A stretch of 64,000 bases of DNA, from NCBI RefSeq assembly GCF_035594125.1, contig NC_087155.1, positions 7,675,192 through 7,739,191 on the forward strand. Direction: 5' to 3'. A model generated the notes under the pieces. That model was not told the DNA's origin. It saw only the letters and a list, made by a program, of their open reading frames with translations, and did not search any database. The DNA is from Scylla paramamosain. Lineage: Eukaryota; Arthropoda; Malacostraca; Decapoda; Portunidae. Each line of letters starts with the position of its first letter. The first letter of the stretch is position 1. The position numbers and the translations under genes were made by a program. Below, piece by piece: positions 58,190-64,000 of the stretch.

Positions 58190-61100
58190 GTTCTCCCTTC
58201 AAGAGTTTATGGATTCTAACTGACACCACTGCTGCTGTTAGTTCTAGTCTGGGAATTGTCATGGTTTTTAGAGGTGTGACACGTGACTTTGCCATTACTA
58301 ATGCACAATGAATTTGGCCAGTCTTGCTAATTAATCTAATATATGAGCACTGGCCATATCCCTCTTGACAGGCATCTGAAAAGTGATGGAGTTCAACCTT
58401 TTCTACTTCCCCAAAGTCATCAGGTTTGTAGCATCTAGGTACCTTTAACTGATCTAGTTTGTGCAGCTCATCCTTCCATTTTATCCATTTAGGTTTGACA
58501 TAATCTGGCACCTCATCATCCCAATCAACTGCATTCTTACATAATTCTTGTAAAATTTGCTTTCCAGTCAGTATGAGAGGTGACACTAGACCTAATGGAT
58601 CATATATAGAGCTCACTGTTGACAGAATACCTCTCCTGGTGAGTGGCTTGTCTTTCAGCTTTATTCTAAATTGAAATGTGTCAGATTCTATGCACCACTC
58701 AACTCCCAAAGTTCTTTCTATAGGCAGTGTGTCTTCATTCTTACTAAAATCCAAACTTTTAATTCCATCTGCTCTCTCATGAGGAGAAATTGCAGCTAAT
58801 ACATCTTTGTTGTTTGACAAGAACTTATGAAGGTTAAAACCTCCCTTGTAACATAATTCTTTGCTCTGCTGAATAAGAGTGACAGCTTCATCCATTGTAG
58901 CTACTGACTTCAAACCATCATCAACATAAAAGTTGTTTCTTACAAACTTGGCTGCATCAGATCCACACCCGTAGTCATCTGCAGCTTTCTTATGTGCAAA
59001 GTTAGCTACACTTGGATATGATGTAGCTCCAAACAGGTGAGCTGTCATCCTGTATTCAGCTATCTCATTATTAAGGTCACCATTTTCCCACCAAAGGAAT
59101 CTTAACATGTCTCTGTGTTCTGGGTTGACCTTCACTTGATGGTACATTGCCTCTATATCACATACAAGTGCAATGCTTTCTTGCCTAAACCTACACAATA
59201 CTCCAATAAGTTTGTTGGTAAGGTCTGGGCCTTGTAACAGGTGACTGTTTAATGACTGGTTCCTGTAGTTTGCACTACAGTCAAATACAACTCTCAACTT
59301 CTTTGGCTTTCTTGGATGATAGACTCCATGATGTGGAATGTACCAGACCTTACCATCATTCCTAACTAAATCCTTTGTCGGTACAACCTCTGCATAACCC
59401 TTTGTAATCATATCATCCATGAACACTTTGTAATCACCTTTGTGTTGATTATCCTTCTCAAGTTTAGCTCTTAACTTCTTGAGTCTCTGCTCTGCTAATA
59501 GTTTGTTGTTTGGAAGCTTGACCTTATCATCTTTAAGAGGAAGGGGCAACTCATAATGGCCATCCTTCAGCTGATGTACTCCTTCTTTCATCTTACTCAT
59601 AAACCTTTTATCTTCATATGATAATGGAGTGTCAGCTGACTTTCTATCACTGAAGTCAAGTTCAAACATATCTCTCACTTGAGAAGGATTAATCATCTCT
59701 TTGGTTTTAGTAGGAAACACTAAGAAATTAACCCTCTTTTCTTCATTGATTTCTACTTCTTGTGTCACTGTTCTGTAGACTACCACTGTATCTTCCAATG
59801 GACTTGAATGTGGTGAGATTTTACCAATGATCCCCCAACCTAGCTCTGTCCTACGAGCATAGGGATGCTTCTTACTATCACCTGCTATTTGCTCTTCTGC
59901 CATAATGGCTTCTGCACAATCAAGACCAATGAGAAGTCCTATGTCAATGTTTGGGTCATATTTCATTAGTTTGTCAGAGATTGCCTTTAAGTGGGGCCAG
60001 TCACAAGCAGTCTCAGGCCTTGGTATCTGACTCCGTCCAGCTGAAATGTTTTCTGTTGAATATGCTGAAGGGACTGATATTTCCACTTCTTCATTATAAC
60101 CTCTTACTTTAAGTCCATGAATTTTGATAGAATCAGTGATTTGTTTTCCACTTATTGTGTGGATATTGAGTGACACTGATGGTCCACTAACTCCCAATTT
60201 ATTCAGAGTGCTTTCCTTGATGAATGAAGCATCAGACTGCTCATCCAGCAGGGCATACACTAAAAATTTATTCTCTTCGTTACTAACATGATGTAACCAT
60301 ACAGGAACTATCATGGTGTGCATGTCATGTGTCACTGATTCTGTAACTTTGACCTTATTGGCTACTACTGTGGGTTTATCATCTTTAGGCTGAGTTGCTT
60401 GTGCTGGCACCTTTTGGCTCTCAGTTCTTGTCATGTCATCATTGTGAAGAGCTGTGGGATGGTATCTCTGACATACTTTACAAACTTTCCTTCTTCTACA
60501 ATCCTTTCCTTTGTGACCCATTTTTAGACACCCTGTACATAACCGTTTTTCTTTAGCAAATTTGTACCTAGTATTACCATCAAGTTTGGCAAATTCCTTG
60601 CAATCATCTAAATCATGATCCTTTGTACAGTAGTGACAGAATCGTCCTTTCCTTTCCTGGTCCTTGGGATACTGTTTGTTGGCTTGTACATTTACTTTAC
60701 TTTGGAATGACCACATTGGTTTTTCCTCAATTGATTTAGCCATGAAAGTTCTACTCCCTCTATTCTTTGTCATGATGTTTGATTCCCTTGGTTTCCAATT
60801 GGTTGCCCATGTTTGAGTTTTGATCCAGTCATTTACTTCCCTACTTACTGAATTCCAGGAAAGAAATGGATTGCTTGCTCCTTTTGCTTCGTTCTGGACA
60901 AATTCACATAACATTTCAAAGGGTGGGTGGTGCTCTTCATTGCTACTAGAAGTGTTATTACTGTTAGTATCAAGATATATCATCGCTTGCTTTCTCCAGT
61001 CATGAACAACATGTTCAGGGAGTTTTGCTAGCACCTTTCTCTGCTCTCTAGGATCATTCAGAAATGACAAATAAGAAGTGTGTTTCATTGCAGCTAAACA

Positions 61101-62645
61101 GCACTTCAAAAAATCTGAGAAAGCTGTTAATGCTGGACCATTATGCGGAGAGATTGGTAGCCAATTCATTAACTTATTTGTGTAAGCATCAGCTATGATG
61201 CTTTTGTTTCCAAATCTATCACTAAGAATTTTCTTTGCTTGCACATAGTCAGCATCAGAGTTAAAGTGCATTAACATTTTAATGGCATTCTTTGCCTCAC
61301 CAGTTGTATACCTCTCTAAGTAGGCAAGTCTCTCTTTACCAACAGAAGTTTTAGACTCTACATAAGTTTCAAAGTTTTTCAACCAACTTGGAAATTCCAT
61401 GGGTTCTCCATCAAAAGTGTTAGGCTCTATTGGAGGGAGGCTCCACTTGGGATCAGGTATGTTGATTGCAAAGGTTCCCCCAGGATGGGAAAAGGATTGA
61501 TGATTCTGTCTCACATTATTCACATTATTAGGCATGTTGACATTATGAGTGTGTCTACGAGAGCTTGGTACAAGACTTTGAGCTGTAGGGTTGAGATTTA
61601 TTACCTGAGGTTCACTAAATATTTGTCCATCTACTTCATTTGTCATCAATTCATTATCTCTATTGCAAGAAGAAGGTTTCTGTGGGTCATGGAATGTAAC
61701 ATATTTGTGAGGCATGGCATTGTCACTTTGTTGATTTGCAATTGCTTGTGCTTTCATTTCATTTTGTGACTCTATGTATTGTTGAAGATAACTTTGCTTC
61801 TCTACACTTTCATCATTACCTGGAAGCATTTTTACTTCTTCAACTAAGCTAAGAGCATTAAGTTCAGCACTAGCAACTGCTAAATCTCTCTCTTTCTTTT
61901 TCTTTGAGAACATTGCTTCTGCCTCTGCTTTTGTCTTAGCTAACATAACTTCTGCCTCTGCTAAACTATCATGATATTCCATTTCCTTTCTAAGTCTGGC
62001 TACCTTTGCTGCTACTTCTTGCTTTCTTTGTGCTGCTGATGAACGTGATGAAGTAGATGAGACTCTAGAATGTCTAGACCGTTTGCTGGAACAAATTGAT
62101 CCTCTGTCATTCTTTAACTCCTTTCTTTTACATTCTATACTTTCTAATATTTCATGGTGAACTTGTTGATTGTGTTCCAGCTCTTCATTTAGCTCCTCTG
62201 ACCTTTCTGGCTCTAGTTCCACCAGCTTTGTGTATTCCACATAATACTGCTGAAATGCCTCTATTACTTCACTTGACATGGGCTCTAATTCAAAGGGGCT
62301 AATTACAATTTTTAATCCTTTCTTAATTTTGCTGGTAACACTGCTCCATTTACGCTTACAGGACTCTGCTCTTCCTTTGGTTACACTGACTTGATATTCT
62401 CTTCCTTTATCGGTTGGCACTCGCTCCCTGACACTAACTTCTTCAATACAAGTTTGATCCCTGTCCACTTGCTCACCCTCACCTTCCCTAAGGCCATCTA
62501 CGGCATTAATTTCCTCAGTATCAGACATATCTAACAACTTAATTATGTCAATACTGAGACACTGAAAGAGCAATTTAAAATTACCACTCTTAATACTAGC
62601 TAATTGTGGGTAATTTTCACTTAGGCTACTCAATTCAGTGCACAT
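58140..62645 (-). CDS. BEL/Pao gag-pol polyprotein lacking integrase (1,501 aa)
   Basis: One uninterrupted frame. The first Met is at 62645, but Met-40 (MSDTEEINAVDG, 62528) may be the real start. Domains in order: acidic/basic N-terminus; a coiled coil at about 200-275; a DUF1759-type gag at about 405-560 (NTFDGEPMEFPSWLKNFE); zinc knuckles at about 665-730 (CHYCTKDHDLDDC, CTGCLKMGHKGKDC, then CKVCQRYHPTALH); a retropepsin at about 795 (YALLDEQSDASFI); RT at about 1065-1290 (VFDCSANYRNQSLNSHLLQG, CDIEAMYHQVKV, catalytic FYVDDGLKS at about 1237); and RNase H from about 1417 (HHFSDACQEGYGQCSY, IPRLELTAAVVSVR). At about residue 1490 it runs into integrase C-terminal DNA in the wrong frame and stops. 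Gag, protease and RT could still work; integration would need another element's integrase. Confidence 0.93.
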   Translation of the reverse strand: MCTELSSLSENYPQLASIKSGNFKLLFQCLSIDIIKLLDMSDTEEINAVDGLREGEGEQVDRDQTCIEEVSVRERVPTDKGREYQVSVTKGRAESCKRKWSSVTSKIKKGLKIVISPFELEPMSSEVIEAFQQYYVEYTKLVELEPERSEELNEELEHNQQVHHEILESIECKRKELKNDRGSICSSKRSRHSRVSSTSSRSSAAQRKQEVAAKVARLRKEMEYHDSLAEAEVMLAKTKAEAEAMFSKKKKERDLAVASAELNALSLVEEVKMLPGNDESVEKQSYLQQYIESQNEMKAQAIANQQSDNAMPHKYVTFHDPQKPSSCNRDNELMTNEVDGQIFSEPQVINLNPTAQSLVPSSRRHTHNVNMPNNVNNVRQNHQSFSHPGGTFAINIPDPKWSLPPIEPNTFDGEPMEFPSWLKNFETYVESKTSVGKERLAYLERYTTGEAKNAIKMLMHFNSDADYVQAKKILSDRFGNKSIIADAYTNKLMNWLPISPHNGPALTAFSDFLKCCLAAMKHTSYLSFLNDPREQRKVLAKLPEHVVHDWRKQAMIYLDTNSNNTSSSNEEHHPPFEMLCEFVQNEAKGASNPFLSWNSVSREVNDWIKTQTWATNWKPRESNIMTKNRGSRTFMAKSIEEKPMWSFQSKVNVQANKQYPKDQERKGRFCHYCTKDHDLDDCKEFAKLDGNTRYKFAKEKRLCTGCLKMGHKGKDCRRRKVCKVCQRYHPTALHNDDMTRTESQKVPAQATQPKDDKPTVVANKVKVTESVTHDMHTMIVPVWLHHVSNEENKFLVYALLDEQSDASFIKESTLNKLGVSGPSVSLNIHTISGKQITDSIKIHGLKVRGYNEEVEISVPSAYSTENISAGRSQIPRPETACDWPHLKAISDKLMKYDPNIDIGLLIGLDCAEAIMAEEQIAGDSKKHPYARRTELGWGIIGKISPHSSPLEDTVVVYRTVTQEVEINEEKRVNFLVFPTKTKEMINPSQVRDMFELDFSDRKSADTPLSYEDKRFMSKMKEGVHQLKDGHYELPLPLKDDKVKLPNNKLLAEQRLKKLRAKLEKDNQHKGDYKVFMDDMITKGYAEVVPTKDLVRNDGKVWYIPHHGVYHPRKPKKLRVVFDCSANYRNQSLNSHLLQGPDLTNKLIGVLCRFRQESIALVCDIEAMYHQVKVNPEHRDMLRFLWWENGDLNNEIAEYRMTAHLFGATSYPSVANFAHKKAADDYGCGSDAAKFVRNNFYVDDGLKSVATMDEAVTLIQQSKELCYKGGFNLHKFLSNNKDVLAAISPHERADGIKSLDFSKNEDTLPIERTLGVEWCIESDTFQFRIKLKDKPLTRRGILSTVSSIYDPLGLVSPLILTGKQILQELCKNAVDWDDEVPDYVKPKWIKWKDELHKLDQLKVPRCYKPDDFGEVEKVELHHFSDACQEGYGQCSYIRLISKTGQIHCALVMAKSRVTPLKTMTIPRLELTAAVVSVRIHKLLKGELEYNNVEKGVCAIPTT

Positions 62646-62861
62646 ACATAATATTATAATCTCTTGCCTGTGACCATGGGTTCTACAAAATGGTGGCGAG
62701 GCACAGTGGGTAGAAGGGAGTGGTTGTCGTCAAGGGTAGAGCTGACCCCGGGGCCTCAGAGGTCAACCTATAGGCTTACGTCAGCGTCCCCTCGTCCTGT
62801 GACTCACTCTTGCTACGGTTTCACATGGAGCCAATTTCTTGCTTGTAGGTCGAGTTCTTAC
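62646..62861 (-). promoter_or_regulatory. BEL/Pao leader region
   Basis: 216 bp between the 5' LTR and the first Met of the polyprotein, GC-richer than the surroundings. A TTGGCTCCATGTG segment about 25 bp from the LTR could be a tRNA primer-binding site, but the tRNA was not identified. Confidence 0.45.
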
Positions 62862-63389
62862 TGTAGCCGCACCGGCTGGGCATCAATTGGCTCTCAGGTG
62901 ATCTGTTTTACTGATCACACCCATCATCGTAGGGTCGAGGAAAGGCAGTTCTCTCTCTGACGTTTATTGATGAGGTAGGCATGACCGTAAGAACTGCGAA
63001 CAAGTTCTCGGTCTCAATTTCTTACAAAATAACATTATACACGGATATTAAACACTTTCAACATATTACAATATTCATTAACAATACATGCAATTGACTT
63101 GGCACTATGACAATCAGTTTTTACTACAAAATTAAAGTATTTACCTCGGTCACCATCCTGCCCGTCTTTGTCTGAGCGCGACTTGGCCATGAGTGATGCC
63201 CGCAGGCGACTAGCAGGTTAACCCCACACTACCAACAAGTGAGCATCGGCTTCGGTGCTTAATATAGCATTGAATACTGATACTTACACATATTACACGT
63301 TTTCATGCAAATAGAAAACTATTGAACATTTCACTTATAAATGCCGAGGAATAATGACATGAGGTACATACGCTTTACATACAGTAACA
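62862..63389 (-). repeat. 5' LTR of the BEL/Pao element
   Basis: 528 bp, identical by eye to 57230-57757. TTATC follows at 63390-63394. Confidence 0.95.
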
Positions 63390-63702
63390 TTATCTTTGTT
63401 TCTCCCTCTCAGTCTTCTCATACTCTATCTGCATATGCAAGGTTTTCATTTTAACTTTCTCTATTTCTAAAAGGATAGTAGGATCTTTAGTCTGACTATC
63501 TCAAATCCTTTACTAGGGTTAGGTTCTTTTCCAAGATAAGTTAAAATGAGTGTCATGAGGTCATCTTTTCGAATGTCATGTTGGAATGGAATCTCATAAT
63601 CACCAGCAATGTATTTTATTGATTCTTGGTTACTTTGGAGGCTTTAAGTTCTTCTACAGAAGGATTTCCTACAAATTCTTTATGGTCTAAGAATTTCGCC
63701 AT
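63390..63702 (-). pseudogene. Gypsy gag N-terminus, right of the BEL insertion
   Basis: The minus strand from ATG at 63702 reads MAKFLDHKEFVGNPSVEELK. After a 1-bp frame break it reads YIAGDYEIPFQHDIRKDDLM, TLILTYLG, then ENKxKM-type coiled coil toward TEREKQR at the BEL junction. The EIPxxxxxRKxxL block matches the SAP-like N-terminus of Gmr1-type gag. It continues at 57225 once the BEL element is removed. Confidence 0.72.
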
Positions 63703-64000
63703 TTTGATGTACTCACTTGAGCAGAAAAGTGAAAAGATTTGGTGTCAAAACTCTGCCACAAGTTATCTCCTAAGTTTCACTTGAGTTAAAGCTCTGACAT
63801 AAGTTTCGAGAGGATTATTAACCACAAGGATGGGATTTGCACCCTTGGACACGAGTTAAGAGAGAGAGAGAGGGGCGCAACCCCTGACGAGCCTTTCCTT
63901 CACAGACATAACTAGCCGTAGGTCAGTGAATGATGTATTTCACTTCCAACAAACAAGAGCTGGCTTAAAGTACTCTTTTGAATTTAGATTGGTCTAGTTA
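63703..64000. other. Gypsy 5' leader, possibly LTR
   Basis: No coding sequence seen. It contains a (GA)n run at 63858-63874. If the gypsy element is full length, its primer-binding site and 5' LTR begin here, but no LTR edge can be fixed without the other copy. Confidence 0.3.

Larger units (their letters stand above)
57230..63389 (-). mobile_element. BEL/Pao LTR retrotransposon, young, integrase-deleted
   Basis: 6,160 bp bounded by two LTRs of 528 bp each (57230-57757 and 62862-63389), TGTAGCC...GTAACA on the plus strand. I could see no difference between them. The 5-bp target duplication TTATC flanks the element (57225-57229 and 63390-63394). It carries one large intact frame (gag, protease, RT, partial RNase H) and a remnant of the integrase C-terminal domain. 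A deletion at about 58172-58186 removed the rest of RNase H and the integrase zinc and catalytic core. Joining the flanks at TTATC rebuilds continuous gypsy gag coding sequence. Confidence 0.95.
52770..63702 (-). mobile_element. Ty3/gypsy retrotransposon with integrase upstream of RT (Gmr1-type), decayed and twice interrupted
   Basis: In element order on the minus strand: gag start at 63702 (MAKFLDHKEFVGNPSVEELK), interrupted by a BEL element (57230-63389). Gag continues at about 57225-56038, interrupted by a LINE 3' end (56578-56975). Then protease (about 56000-55640), integrase (55640-54330), reverse transcriptase (54130-53400) and RNase H (53250-52770, ending ENIIADGLS). One continuous frame at 54453-54034 holds the integrase C-terminal GPY/F module and then the start of RT, which fixes the order IN-RT in one polyprotein. 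Frameshifts and stops are frequent, so it is dead. The LTRs were not found. Confidence 0.85.

Noticed and set aside
62096..62302. Plus-strand frames inside the BEL element (also 60820-61005 and 61485-61769)
   Set aside because: They are antisense shadows of the 1,501-aa minus-strand frame.

Overview
This is an animal nuclear genome window, most likely from a decapod crustacean. The clues are split host genes with GT-AG introns, very long pure dinucleotide arrays, and crowded, nested retrotransposons of kinds common in crab and shrimp genomes. The decapod assignment is inference from repeat character; no species marker was seen. Nothing looks prokaryotic, and no rRNA, tRNA or CRISPR array was recognised.

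Host genes. Two plus-strand genes are supported. (1) The last coding exon of a palmitoyl-protein thioesterase 2-like lysosomal thioesterase (9282-9480), followed by about 5 kb of AT-rich, largely transposon-free DNA that may be its 3' UTR. (2) A complete five-exon gene for dynactin subunit 3 (p24). Exons are 16672-16770, 27321-27405, 30637-30807, 33624-33742 and 39897-39986, encoding about 187 aa across 23.3 kb. Its introns are filled with mobile DNA: a hAT element, a CAGTGG-ended TIR element, a gag-only BEL/Pao derivative, tandemly duplicated CT arrays, a 1.4-kb perfect CA array, a LINE 3' fragment, an RNase H-bearing LINE, a TAA-flanked TIR element and a Tc1/mariner element.

Mobile DNA outside that gene. 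One family of APE-RT non-LTR retrotransposon (LINE) has at least six copies: 1376-4617 minus, 5206-6228 minus, 43805-49366 plus and split in two by another copy at 44652-47954, 49955-52050 plus and internally deleted, and 56578-56975 minus.

The right end (about 52770-64000) is a three-layer nest. The host layer is a decayed Ty3/gypsy element on the minus strand whose integrase lies upstream of reverse transcriptase, the Gmr1-type order. A LINE 3' end is inserted in its gag. A young BEL/Pao element (57230-63389) is also inserted in its gag. The BEL element has apparently identical 528-bp LTRs and a TTATC target duplication, but an internal deletion has removed the end of RNase H and the integrase core.

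The strongest candidates for something unusual are the integrase-before-RT gypsy element in a presumed arthropod, the recently inserted but integrase-deleted BEL element, and the 703-unit CA array inside a dynactin intron. Long TA arrays also begin repeatedly at transposon ends or truncation points.
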